64,000 nt of DNA from Actinobacillus genomosp. 2 (GTDB lineage: Bacteria; Pseudomonadota; Gammaproteobacteria; Enterobacterales; Pasteurellaceae). Under the pieces are notes generated by a model. That model was not told the DNA's origin, did not search any database, and worked only from the letters and a program-made list of their open reading frames with translations. Position 1 is the stretch's first letter. Each line of letters begins with the position of its first letter. This document shows positions 34,941 to 43,385 of the stretch, piece by piece. The DNA is taken from the NCBI RefSeq assembly GCF_029773605.1, contig NZ_CP103807.1, forward strand, positions 310,001 through 374,000, in the 5' to 3' direction. Both the position numbers and the translations under genes were made by a program.

Positions 34941-35352
34941 ATTGGGTTTCAAACCAACTTTCTAAAATTAAGCAGGCGGAAATCGAATCTACTTTATCTT
35001 TTTTTAAGGCTTTGTAGCCACCTCGTTCAAAGATTTCCGCTTTCGCTGATACTGTTGTGAGGCGTTCGTCTTGTAACTCAACCGGCAAATTAAAGCGTCC
35101 GTTTAAACGATTCGCAAATTTTTTCGCTCTTTGGGTCAGTGGCTGCTCGCTGCCGTCCATATTTAGCGGTAAACCGACGACTAAGCGTTCCGGTTGCCAT
35201 TCTTTGATCACTTTTTCAATTTGATCCCAGTTAGGAATTCCATCTTGTGCTTTAAAAGAGGGAAGTCCCTGTGCTGTGCCGGTAATATCTTGTCCGACTG
35301 CACAACCGATGCTATAAGTACCGAAATCAAATGCGAGAATTGTTCTTGCCAT
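34939..35352 (-). CDS. ruvX: Putative Holliday junction resolvase / pre-16S rRNA nuclease RuvX (YqgF)
   Basis: This 137-residue RNase H-fold protein begins [21 protein letters not shown] with the first catalytic Asp. It has [27 protein letters not shown] and [11 protein letters not shown], the YqgF signatures. The family processes the 5' end of 16S rRNA and was proposed to resolve Holliday junctions. It lies 51 nt downstream of yqgE, the common gene pair. Confidence 0.92.
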   Translation of the reverse strand: MARTILAFDFGTYSIGCAVGQDITGTAQGLPSFKAQDGIPNWDQIEKVIKEWQPERLVVGLPLNMDGSEQPLTQRAKKFANRLNGRFNLPVELQDERLTTVSAKAEIFERGGYKALKKDKVDSISACLILESWFETQ

Positions 35353-35403
35353 ATTATCCTTTTGTAAAAAATTATCTATTTTTGACCGCTACTTAAGCCG
35401 TCA

Positions 35404-35964
35404 TTAGGCTCTACCAGCACGGGCTAACACACCGGAAATACCGAGCATTTCATTGGCTTCTACCCAACGTTCTAAATAACCGGTTTCGAATAAGGTTTTG
35501 TCGTTCGCTTCAGAAATCAACCAGTAATTACGTGCGATTTCTTGTTCGAGTTGTTCCGGTTTCCACGTAGCGCAACCTAAACAGACAATAAATTTTTCCG
35601 GTGCTTCCGGTTTACCGAGGCTGTCTAGTACATCGCCGGAAGTTGTGAGCAAAATATCATCAGTCACTCGGTAACTATGCAAAAATTCCTGTTCGGTTTT
35701 GGTATGAACAATAAAGCCACGATCTTGGCTAACCGGTCCGCCGCTTAAGACCATCTGATCTTTATGATAATTACGTTGATTCGCCATCTGGAAATCCATA
35801 CGGGTAATTAATTCCAACACGGATAAATCTGTCGGGGTATTAATCACTAAGCCCATCGCACCGTTACTGTTATGTTCGCAGATATAAATCACGGTGCGAT
35901 CAAAGTAATCATCATCAATTTCCGGCGTTGCAATCAAAAATTTGCCTTGTAAATTTTCTAACAT
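35404..35964 (-). CDS. yqgE: YqgE/AlgH-family protein
   Basis: This 186-residue protein of the DUF179 family starts [44 protein letters not shown], the standard N-terminus. It also has [13 protein letters not shown] and [17 protein letters not shown] start at the ATG at 35964, preceded by AGAGGA; the upstream in-frame start at 36009 adds 15 unrelated residues. Function is not established; usually co-transcribed with ruvX. Confidence 0.9.
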   Translation of the reverse strand: MLENLQGKFLIATPEIDDDYFDRTVIYICEHNSNGAMGLVINTPTDLSVLELITRMDFQMANQRNYHKDQMVLSGGPVSQDRGFIVHTKTEQEFLHSYRVTDDILLTTSGDVLDSLGKPEAPEKFIVCLGCATWKPEQLEQEIARNYWLISEANDKTLFETGYLERWVEANEMLGISGVLARAGRA

Positions 35965-36040
35965 ATATCCTCTAAAGAAGAAGCGATCAGAAATGTAAAA
36001 ATTTATCAAATCTGACCGCTTATATGGTTATTTCCAGTAG

Positions 36041-36133
36041 TTATTTAATGCTATTTGGCTTTAGATCCTTTGTTAAGTAGCCAATGATTAAAATAAAACA
36101 AAGAACCATTAGAATACCTATAGTCAGTCCCAT
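36041..36133 (-). CDS. Tiny single-TM membrane protein, pair partner B (copy 1)
   Basis: A 30-residue reading frame, MGLTIGILMVLCFILIIGYL followed by TKDLKPNSIK, is mostly one hydrophobic segment plus a short charged tail. It starts at the ATG at 36131-36133 with a GAGGGA ribosome-binding site that overlaps the stop region of the gene before it, so the two are translationally coupled. The same arrangement occurs at 56686-56802. I do not recognise the family. The paired organisation argues that it is a real gene despite its size. Confidence 0.6.
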   Translation of the reverse strand: MGLTIGILMVLCFILIIGYLTKDLKPNSIK

Positions 36134-36141
36134 ATTTCCCT

Positions 36142-36363
36142 CTAATCTTCGAAACTATTGCGAATATTGATCGAAATAACAGTAGAACAATATACACAGA
36201 TGCAAAGCAATATCAAGTTAAAAAATTTGATTGATAATTCAACATTACTATATGCAGTAACAGGCATTGCTAAAATAGCGATTTTAGTAAAATCATCTAA
36301 TATTTTAGCCCAAACTTCTAACATAGATTTTTTTATTGGAGATTTAAACGGATTAAAGATCAT
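36142..36363 (-). CDS. Small two-TM membrane protein, pair partner A (copy 1)
   Basis: This 73-residue protein (MIFNPFKSPIKKSMLEVWAKILDDFTKIAILAMPV...) has an amphipathic N-terminus and one or two hydrophobic segments (about 27-41 and 47-66). It is clearly related to the 80-residue product at 56447: both share P-x-KK, E-x-WAK-x-L-x-DF-x-K, A-x-PV and YCS. It is followed by a tiny single-TM gene, again as at 56447. A hairpin 36367-36375/36402-36410 places its weak AGG ribosome-binding site in a stem. It lies between rsmE and yqgE. Function unknown; small toxin-like or membrane-regulatory peptides are possibilities, not evidence. Confidence 0.65.
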   Translation of the reverse strand: MIFNPFKSPIKKSMLEVWAKILDDFTKIAILAMPVTAYSNVELSIKFFNLILLCICVYCSTVISINIRNSFED

Positions 36364-36366
36364 AAA

Positions 36367-36410
36367 AGCCTATTTGATTAAATTACCGATACCCGATTGT
36401 AAAATAGGCT
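36367..36410 (-). promoter_or_regulatory. Hairpin masking the ribosome-binding site of the small membrane gene
   Basis: On the minus strand AGCCTATTT (from 36410 to 36402) pairs with AAATAGGCT (36375 to 36367), 9 bp. The AGG in the 3' arm is the only ribosome-binding-site-like sequence before the start codon at 36363. The loop is 26 nt. Confidence 0.5.
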
Positions 36411-36458
36411 GTTTATTGTACAAGTGACTTAATGTAATTCTGCGATCTGGATCGAAAA

Positions 36459-37190
36459 TTAAATATCTCCAAAACAAACTTGTAGGGCGGTAATTGCCGC
36501 AAGTGAGGCGGTTTCCGTACGCAGGACGCGTTTACCGAGTAATACTTCGGTGAAGCCTTCTGTTTCGGTCATTGCGATTTCTTCTGCAGATAATCCGCCT
36601 TCTGAGCCGATTAATAAACGTACACCAGCTTCAGGCACATTTGGTAACTGGCGAATGGTGTATTTCGCACGAGGATGAAGGTTTAATTTCAGCATATCGT
36701 CTTGTTCTTTACACCAGTCGGTTAACTTCATAATCGGACGAACTTCAGGAATTTCATTACGTCCACATTGTTCGCAAGCGGCAATCGCAATTTTTTGCCA
36801 TTGCTGTAATTTTTTGTCTTGGCGTTCATCATTCAGTTTCACTCCGCAACGTTCAGACCAAAGCGGAGTAATGGTTTTTACGCCTAGCTCAACCGATTTT
36901 TGAATGGTAAATTCCATCCGATCACCGCGAGAAATCACTTGCCCTAAATGGATCGGTAAATTGGATTCACGATTATCTAATTCACTACCATCAATTTTTG
37001 CAATAATTTGCTTTTTTCCGACCGCTTGTAATGTGGCGTGGAAAATATGGTTTGAGCCGTCAAATAAAATAATTTGATCGCCTTCTGTCATACGTAACAC
37101 TCGGCCGACGTGATTGGCTGCATCTTCACTTAAAATACAACTGGTTTGATTCGCTAATAATTCGGGATGGTAAATTCTTGGGATGCGCAT
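36459..37190 (-). CDS. rsmE: 16S rRNA m3U1498 methyltransferase
   Basis: RsmE has 243 residues and belongs to the SPOUT superfamily. It begins [12 protein letters not shown], has an N-terminal PUA-like part ([19 protein letters not shown]) and the C-terminal knot motifs [14 protein letters not shown] and [16 protein letters not shown]. It methylates U1498 in the decoding centre. In E. coli it precedes gshB-yqgE-ruvX; here a small-membrane-protein pair occupies the gshB position. Confidence 0.94.
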   Translation of the reverse strand: MRIPRIYHPELLANQTSCILSEDAANHVGRVLRMTEGDQIILFDGSNHIFHATLQAVGKKQIIAKIDGSELDNRESNLPIHLGQVISRGDRMEFTIQKSVELGVKTITPLWSERCGVKLNDERQDKKLQQWQKIAIAACEQCGRNEIPEVRPIMKLTDWCKEQDDMLKLNLHPRAKYTIRQLPNVPEAGVRLLIGSEGGLSAEEIAMTETEGFTEVLLGKRVLRTETASLAAITALQVCFGDI

Positions 37191-37275
37191 ACGTTATCAT
37201 TTAATGGATAAAGCGATCTAATTTCGGTGCGATTTACAAATAATCTAGGCAATCAGACCGCTTTATATTGTTAAA

Positions 37276-37866
37276 CTATTTAAATTGATGAATTGCAGTG
37301 GCTACTTCATTATCATTATAGATAGCTTTAACGACATCATCATAGGCTTGAGCTAATACTTTCTTAATATCATCGTTATCTGTTGTGACAGATGCACCTT
37401 CGTAGCCTCGAGTTGCGTTAAAGTTTTTACTAAAATTGCCTTTAGGACCTTTAACTGCAACTTCGACACCGACTTCAGCATTAACTTTATAGAGTAAATT
37501 ACCTTGTTCTACGGTAGCGAAGAATTTACGAACGCTTACGATAACATTTGCATTTGCCGCACCTTGTACAATTTGGAAACCCTTCGCATTTAAATCTTGT
37601 TGAACCGCTTGTTGGAACATTAAACCGACTTCCGGACTTGAGGTTAAACGAGTAATTTGACCACTTTTAGTATAAGCGGCAACTTCACGAGAAGTACGTA
37701 GATCTTGAGTCATTACACTTACCGCAGCGGTTTGGTTATTTGTATTAAATGTAGCAGTCGGACTTGGTGTAGTGAATGTTAATACATTAGATTGCGACTG
37801 GCAGCCGGTTAATACTGCCGTTGCAAGTGTTGTTGCAACAAGTAAGGCTTTTTTTGAGAATTTCAT
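37276..37866 (-). CDS. yajG: YajG-family lipoprotein
   Basis: This 196-residue protein has a lipoprotein signal (MKFSKKALLVATTLATAVLTGC, Cys22). The YajG domain motifs include VMTQDLRTSREVAAYTKSG and FQQAVQQDLNAKGFQI. It is an outer-membrane lipoprotein of unknown function. In enterobacteria yajG sits near bolA; here bolA is divergent directly upstream, so that neighbourhood is kept. AAGGATA ribosome-binding site. Confidence 0.85.
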   Translation of the reverse strand: MKFSKKALLVATTLATAVLTGCQSQSNVLTFTTPSPTATFNTNNQTAAVSVMTQDLRTSREVAAYTKSGQITRLTSSPEVGLMFQQAVQQDLNAKGFQIVQGAANANVIVSVRKFFATVEQGNLLYKVNAEVGVEVAVKGPKGNFSKNFNATRGYEGASVTTDNDDIKKVLAQAYDDVVKAIYNDNEVATAIHQFK

Positions 37867-37984
37867 AAGATATCCTTTTAATTGATAAGAAATAATGGAT
37901 AATGCGTATCTGAATGGTAACGCGAGTAAATCGTTATTAATTATTACTTATCAACTCTGAATTAGCAATTCATAAGGAATAAAA

Positions 37985-38296
37985 ATGTCGGTAGAAAATA
38001 CAATTAGAGAGAAATTAACGGCACAATTTCAGCCTCACGTTCTCAACATTGAAAATGAAAGCCATATGCATAGTTCAGGTCGTGGATCTGAATCACATTT
38101 CAAAGTGACGTTAGTGACTTCTCATTTTGAGAATATGAGAACAGTCGCTCGTCATAGAGCAATTTATAGTTGTCTTGCTTATGAATTGGAACATGGTGTG
38201 CATGCTCTTGCTTTACATACTTATACACTTTCGGAATGGGATGAAATAAATGGTGTTGTACCAAAATCGCCAAATTGTACAGGTGTGGGACAGTAA
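37985..38296 (+). CDS. bolA: BolA-family protein
   Basis: BolA (103 residues) has the class II KH-like fold: MSVENTIREKLTAQFQPHVLNIENES, SESHFKVTLVT, and the helix-turn RHRAIYSCLAYELEHGVHALALHTYTLSEW. It contains the conserved His that co-ligands Fe-S clusters with monothiol glutaredoxins. It acts in morphology, stress and iron homeostasis. ATAAGGAA ribosome-binding site. Divergent from yajG. Confidence 0.9.
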   Translation: MSVENTIREKLTAQFQPHVLNIENESHMHSSGRGSESHFKVTLVTSHFENMRTVARHRAIYSCLAYELEHGVHALALHTYTLSEWDEINGVVPKSPNCTGVGQ

Positions 38297-38413
38297 AATA
38301 TTTTAGTGTGATAATTAATTTAATTTGCAAATAAAATACTTGATTAGAGTAAGAAAAATCGGTATAGTTCCCACATCTTTCAAATATACTTTAATGTATA
38401 TTGTTAATAGTTC

Positions 38414-38504
38414 GGTGAGATGTCCGAGTGGTTGAAGGAGCACGCCTGGAAAGCGTGTATATGCGAAAGTGTATCGGGGGTTCGAATCCCCCCTCTCACC
38501 GCCA
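38414..38504 (+). tRNA. tRNA-Ser (GGA anticodon)
   Basis: A 91-nt class II tRNA. The acceptor GGTGAGA pairs with TCTCACC, followed by discriminator G and encoded CCA. The anticodon loop CTGGAAA gives GGA, reading UCC/UCU. A long variable arm (TATGCGAAAGTGTA region) and the T-arm GGGGGTTCGAATCCCCC are present. Confidence 0.95.
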
Positions 38505-38593
38505 TTATTAATCAGAAAGATTCCTTACTGTTTTCATAGATATTTCCTTGGTTAAGTTAAAGTAATTAATTACTTTTTTCCTTATTGGTTTAG

Positions 38594-38622
38594 TCCCCGA
38601 AAGTTTTTTCGGGGATTTTTTT
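38594..38622 (+). terminator. Terminator downstream of tRNA-Ser
   Basis: TCCCCGAAA (38594-38602) pairs with TTTCGGGGA (38607-38615), followed by T7. Confidence 0.8.
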
Positions 38623-38724
38623 ATATCTTCCGTTTGGTTGTGAGAGTTTGAAGGATAGCAAGCGGTAGAAATTAAATAATTGTTTGCATAACGTTAAGAT
38701 TTATATTCCATTTCTTAAAGATTC

Positions 38725-38755
38725 AAAAAAAGGGGCTAACAGTAGTTAGCCCTTT
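38725..38755 (-). terminator. Terminator of adhE
   Basis: GGGCTAAC (38733-38740), loop AGTA, GTTAGCCC (38745-38752). On the minus strand it is followed by a U-run (A's at 38725-38731). Confidence 0.8.
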
Positions 38756-38792
38756 GTTCATTTCATCAATCATCTATAAGGATTTGAACGGT

Positions 38793-41408
38793 TTATTTTC
38801 CGTAATACGCCTTAGTCATAAGTTCTTCCATATCAGCAACCATTGCAAGACGTGGATTTGCTGGTGTACATTGGTCTTCAAAAGCATTGAGTGCAAGTTC
38901 ACGACGAGCGGCTAAGAACTCTTGTTCATCAATACCTTGCTCACGTAAAGACATTTTCACGCCACAACGTACTGCGAGGTCGTGTACTGCTTTTGCATAA
39001 GATTCCACCGCCTCTTCTGGCGTTACCGCCGGTAAACCTAAAATACGTGCGATGTCTTGGAAACGTTTATCCGCAACATAGTTAGTGTATTTCGGCCAAG
39101 TTGCCACTTTAGTAGGGCGAGTACCGTTATAACGAATCACGTGTGGTAATAAAATTGCATTAGTACGGCCGTGAATCGTATGGAATTTACCACCGATTTT
39201 ATGTGCCATTGAGTGACAAATGCCTAAGAACGCATTCGCAAATGCCATACCAGCCATGGTTGATGCGTTGTGCATTTTCTCACGCGCAACTTCATCAAAT
39301 TCTTTTACTGATTTTTCTAAGTTTTCGAATACCAATTTAATTGCTTGTAACGCTAAACCGTCAGTATAGTCGTTGGCAAGAATTGAAGTATAAGCTTCTG
39401 TTGCGTGAGTTAATACGTCTAAACCTGTATCTGCCGCAACGTGAGCCGGTACTGACATTACTAACGCTGGGTCAACAATCGCAATGGTTGGGGTTAATGA
39501 GTAGTCTGCTAACGGATATTTAATATCGCCATCAGTAATTACTGCAAATGGAGTTACTTCAGAACCTGTGCCTGATGTAGTTGGAATACCAACAAATTTC
39601 GCTTTACGACCTAATTGTGGGAATTTGAACGCACGTTTACGAATATCCATAAATTTTTGAACTAAATCACGGAAATCCACTTCCGGCTGTTCATAGAATA
39701 ACCACATTACTTTTGCCGCATCCATTGGTGAACCGCCACCTAATGCAATAATCGTATCCGGTTGGAAGCTACGCATAAGTTCTGTACCGCGTTGTACGGT
39801 TTGTAAACTTGGATTTGGTTCAACATCGGTAAATAATTGAATCATAACGTGATTACGACGTTGGCGTAATTGATCGGTAATTCTATCTACAAAGCCGAGT
39901 TCTACCATTGAACGATCGGTAACAATCATCACTTTTTCTGCATCTTTCATTGATTTAAGATATTGGATTGAATCACGCTCAAAATAGATTTTTGATGGCA
40001 CTTTAAACCATTGCATATTATTTCTCCGTCTGCCCACACGTTTAATATTAATTAAGTTCACTGCACTTACGTTGTTGCCTACGGAGTTTTTACCATAAGA
40101 ACCACAACCTAATGTGAGGGACGGTAGGAATGAGTTATATACGTCACCGATACCACCGAATGTTGACGGAGAGTTCCAAATCACACGAATCGCTTTAACA
40201 CGTTCACCGAATGTTTTGGCTAATTCGGCATTTTGGGTGTGAATTGCCGCAGAGTGACCTAAACCGTGGAAATTTACCATGGCTTCAGCAAGTTCTAAAC
40301 CGTGTTCGGTTGAATTTGATTTTAATAATGCTAAAACTGGTGAAAGTTTTTCACGAGTTAGTGGTTCACCTTCGCCAACAAATGCACATTCCGCTAATAA
40401 AATATTAGTTTTTTCCGGCACGCTAAAACCGGCTTGTTTAGCAATCCAAGCTGCTGGTTTACCTACAACAGCCGCATTTAGTTTTGCACCAGCACAGTTT
40501 TCGTCTTTCGCTTTATCTACACCGAAAATGAATTTTTCTAAAAGTGCTTTCTCTTTTTTATTCACGAGATAAACACCATAAGATTGCATTTCTTTAACGA
40601 AATCTGCATAAATTTCTTTATCAACAATCGCAGCTTGCTCAGACGCACAAATCATACCGTTGTCAAATGATTTTGACATCACGATGTCATAAACGGCTTG
40701 CTCTAATTTTGCAGTTTTTTCTACATAAGCTGGTACGTTACCTGCACCTACGCCTAATGCCGGTTTACCACAAGAATATGCCGCTTCAACCATTGCATTA
40801 CCACCGGTCGCTAGAATGGTTGCGATCCCCGGATGTTTCATTAATGCTGAAGTACCTTCCATTGATGGTGTTTTAATCCATTGCACGCAGTTTTTTGGAG
40901 CACCGGCGGCAACAGCTGCATCATAAACAACTTGTGCAGCATGAGCTGATGATTGTTGAGCGGAAGGGTGGAAAGCAAAAACGATGGGGTTACGAGTTTT
41001 GAGAGCGATTAACGCTTTGAAGATGGTGGTTGAGGTTGGGTTAGTTGTTGGAGTGATACCGCATACGACACCAACTGGGTCTGCGATTTCAGTAATACCG
41101 GTGACATCATCCTCACTTATTACGCCAGCTGTTTTTAAGTGACGCATATTATTGACTACGTATTCGCAAGCGAATAAGTTTTTAGTTGCTTTGTCCTCAA
41201 ATACACCTCGACCGGTCTCTTCATAAGCGTGCATTGCCAGAATACCGTGCTTATCAAGTGCTGCAACAGAGGCTTTCGCCACGATGTAATCGACTTGCTC
41301 TTGATTCAGCTGACGAAATTCTTCGAGAGCTTTTAAACCATTTTCAACAAGCTCGTTTACTTCAGTTTGAGCATCATATGGTTGTGCATTTTTTGCATTG
41401 TTAGCCAT
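38793..41408 (-). CDS. adhE: Bifunctional acetaldehyde-CoA/alcohol dehydrogenase
   Basis: AdhE (871 residues) fuses an N-terminal CoA-acylating aldehyde dehydrogenase to a C-terminal iron-dependent alcohol dehydrogenase. In the first half ITPTTNPTSTTIFKAL and the catalytic Cys254 (SFDNGMICASEQ) are clear. In the second GGGSPMDAAKVMW, GIPTTSGTGSEVTPFAV and the iron-binding His cluster HSMAHKIGGKFHTIHGR are present. It regenerates NAD by making ethanol from acetyl-CoA during anaerobic growth and forms spirosomes. The promoter region has an FNR-like site at 41515. TAGAGGAACC ribosome-binding site. Slightly shorter than E. coli AdhE (891). Confidence 0.97.
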   Translation of the reverse strand: MANNAKNAQPYDAQTEVNELVENGLKALEEFRQLNQEQVDYIVAKASVAALDKHGILAMHAYEETGRGVFEDKATKNLFACEYVVNNMRHLKTAGVISEDDVTGITEIADPVGVVCGITPTTNPTSTTIFKALIALKTRNPIVFAFHPSAQQSSAHAAQVVYDAAVAAGAPKNCVQWIKTPSMEGTSALMKHPGIATILATGGNAMVEAAYSCGKPALGVGAGNVPAYVEKTAKLEQAVYDIVMSKSFDNGMICASEQAAIVDKEIYADFVKEMQSYGVYLVNKKEKALLEKFIFGVDKAKDENCAGAKLNAAVVGKPAAWIAKQAGFSVPEKTNILLAECAFVGEGEPLTREKLSPVLALLKSNSTEHGLELAEAMVNFHGLGHSAAIHTQNAELAKTFGERVKAIRVIWNSPSTFGGIGDVYNSFLPSLTLGCGSYGKNSVGNNVSAVNLINIKRVGRRRNNMQWFKVPSKIYFERDSIQYLKSMKDAEKVMIVTDRSMVELGFVDRITDQLRQRRNHVMIQLFTDVEPNPSLQTVQRGTELMRSFQPDTIIALGGGSPMDAAKVMWLFYEQPEVDFRDLVQKFMDIRKRAFKFPQLGRKAKFVGIPTTSGTGSEVTPFAVITDGDIKYPLADYSLTPTIAIVDPALVMSVPAHVAADTGLDVLTHATEAYTSILANDYTDGLALQAIKLVFENLEKSVKEFDEVAREKMHNASTMAGMAFANAFLGICHSMAHKIGGKFHTIHGRTNAILLPHVIRYNGTRPTKVATWPKYTNYVADKRFQDIARILGLPAVTPEEAVESYAKAVHDLAVRCGVKMSLREQGIDEQEFLAARRELALNAFEDQCTPANPRLAMVADMEELMTKAYYGK

Positions 41409-41514
41409 AGTTTGGTTCCTCTAAAAATTAAAAATCTAAAATTTTTTAACTGATGAAATTATTACTCTAAAAGGAGTAAATTGCATATAAATTTATAACT
41501 CTTTAGAGGTTTTT

Positions 41515-41528
41515 TTGATCTGTGTCAA
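41515..41528 (-). promoter_or_regulatory. FNR-like site upstream of adhE
   Basis: TTGATCTGTGTCAA matches the FNR consensus TTGAT-N4-ATCAA at 9 of 10 informative positions and lies 107-120 nt before the adhE start. Anaerobic control of adhE is expected physiologically. The site lies between divergent adhE and hemC and could affect either. Confidence 0.5.
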
Positions 41529-41666
41529 ATTTTATTTTTTGTAATAATTATCAGAAATAACAACATAAACCTTTGATTAACAATATACTAACTTTACACA
41601 GAAATTTTGGCAGTTGACTCTAATTAATGGTAGGATAACAGCATTTATATAACGACAACTGAATTA

Positions 41667-42608
41667 ATGAAATTTCCTATGAAAGACGTATTACGTATTG
41701 CAACACGCCAAAGTCCATTAGCATTATGGCAAGCAAATTTTGTAAAAAGCGAATTAGAAAAACGATTTCCGGAACTTACGGTCGAATTAGTAACAATGGT
41801 CACTAAAGGTGATGTGATTTTGGATACGCCGTTAGCTAAAATTGGTGGTAAAGGTTTATTTGTCAAAGAATTAGAATTAGCACTGTTAGAAAATCGTGCG
41901 GATCTTGCCGTTCACTCAATGAAAGATGTGCCGATGATGTTTCCGGAAGGTTTAGGATTAGCGGTGATTTGTGAGCGAGAAGATCCTCGTGATGCTTTTG
42001 TATCGAATACATATCAAAATTTGGATGAGTTACCTGCTGGAGCGGTTGTAGGGACATCAAGTTTACGTCGTCAATGTCAATTAATGGCAAAATATCCGCA
42101 TTTGGAAGTAAAATCTTTGCGTGGTAATGTTGGAACGCGTTTATCTAAATTGGATAATGGCGAATATGATGCGATTATTCTTGCGTCCGCCGGTTTAATT
42201 CGTTTGGAAATGGCGGAACGTATTCGTAGTTTTATTGCTGTTGAACAATCATTACCTGCTGCCGGTCAAGGTGCAGTTGGAATTGAAACGCGAGTGAATG
42301 ATGAGCGAGTGTTAAATTATCTTGCAAGTTTAAACCATAATCCGACCGCTTGCTGTGTAATGGCAGAGCGAGCGATGAATACACGTTTACAAGGTGGATG
42401 CCAAGTTCCTATCGGTGGTTTTGCAACATTAAATGGCAATGAGATTACCTTAAATGCTTTAGTGGGATCTCTTGATGGCTCAACGATTATTCGTGCTACT
42501 GGTATTGCTACAATTGAACAGGCTGAACAGCTTGGAATTAACGTGGCGGAGCAATTACTTGCTCAAGGTGCGGATAAAATTCTCGAAGAAGTATATAAAG
42601 ACGCATAA
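41667..42608 (+). CDS. hemC: Porphobilinogen deaminase (hydroxymethylbilane synthase)
   Basis: HemC has 313 residues, the usual length. The N-terminal [55 protein letters not shown] and the dipyrromethane-cofactor cysteine in [13 protein letters not shown] are all present. It polymerises four porphobilinogens. Start at 41667 or 41679 (both ATG, neither with a clear ribosome-binding site). It heads hemC-hemD-hemX-hemY. Confidence 0.95.
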   Translation: MKFPMKDVLRIATRQSPLALWQANFVKSELEKRFPELTVELVTMVTKGDVILDTPLAKIGGKGLFVKELELALLENRADLAVHSMKDVPMMFPEGLGLAVICEREDPRDAFVSNTYQNLDELPAGAVVGTSSLRRQCQLMAKYPHLEVKSLRGNVGTRLSKLDNGEYDAIILASAGLIRLEMAERIRSFIAVEQSLPAAGQGAVGIETRVNDERVLNYLASLNHNPTACCVMAERAMNTRLQGGCQVPIGGFATLNGNEITLNALVGSLDGSTIIRATGIATIEQAEQLGINVAEQLLAQGADKILEEVYKDA

Positions 42609-42610
42609 AA

Positions 42611-43375
42611 ATGAATGTGTTAATTACTCGTCCGGATCACCAGGGACAAGAATTGCTGGAAATGTTGACGCAGCATCAAATTTTTGCGATTCATCAACCG
42701 CTGTTTATGCTAGAAGCAGGGGCAGAATTGCCTTTGCTTCCATCAGTAATGGCTCGACTGAATCGTGGCGATTATGTGTTTGCTGTATCAAAACAAGCAA
42801 TTGATTTTGCTTCAGACACATTAGAACAAACCGGTTTTCATTATCGTAGTGATTTAAAATATTTTGCCGTTGGCAAACAATCGGCTCAATATTTTTCATC
42901 TCGTAGTGAACAACCTGTGCATTACCCGATTATTTCTGAAAATAGCGAGGGATTACTCTTATTAGATGAAATGCAAGATTTAAGCGGTAAAAATCTATTA
43001 ATCTTGCGCGCTGAAACAGGACGTGATTTGTTGGCGGAAACAGCGATTTCTCGAGGTGCTGACGTTCAGTGTTTAGAATGTTACCGTCGCAAATATGTAG
43101 AAGAAAATCTTGCAGAAAAAATGAGTTTATGTAAGAGAGCCGGTGTTGATACGATAGTGGTAACAAGCGGTGAAATTTTAAAAACTTTATACGAGCAAAC
43201 CGCAGAAGATGATCGTGCTTGGTTAGTTGAGTGTAATTTGATTGTAGTGAGTACACGTATTGCAAGTATGGCGTATCAATTAGGCTGGCATCAAAATAAG
43301 GTTCTGCTTTCAGAGAGAGCGGATAATAATAGTTTATTAGAAAGCATATTAAAATTTATCGGCAAATTTAACTAA
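42611..43375 (+). CDS. hemD: Uroporphyrinogen-III synthase
   Basis: HemD (254 residues) begins MNVLITRPDHQGQELLEML, the typical N-terminus of this divergent family. VFAVSKQAIDFA, GKNLLILRAETGRDLLAE, VQCLECYRRKY and VVTSGEILKTLYE follow. It closes and inverts hydroxymethylbilane to uroporphyrinogen III. It starts 2 nt after hemC, so the genes are translationally coupled. Confidence 0.92.
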   Translation: MNVLITRPDHQGQELLEMLTQHQIFAIHQPLFMLEAGAELPLLPSVMARLNRGDYVFAVSKQAIDFASDTLEQTGFHYRSDLKYFAVGKQSAQYFSSRSEQPVHYPIISENSEGLLLLDEMQDLSGKNLLILRAETGRDLLAETAISRGADVQCLECYRRKYVEENLAEKMSLCKRAGVDTIVVTSGEILKTLYEQTAEDDRAWLVECNLIVVSTRIASMAYQLGWHQNKVLLSERADNNSLLESILKFIGKFN

Positions 43376-43385
43376 GGTGGGAAGT

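Noticed and set aside
38414-38792. tRNA-Ser region as a possible phage or island attachment site
   Set aside because: No integrase, no direct repeat of the tRNA 3' end and only adhE downstream; the 288-bp gap is explained by two terminators.
40279-40572. 97-codon plus-strand frame inside adhE
   Set aside because: Antisense shadow of the catalytic domain of AdhE; no independent evidence.
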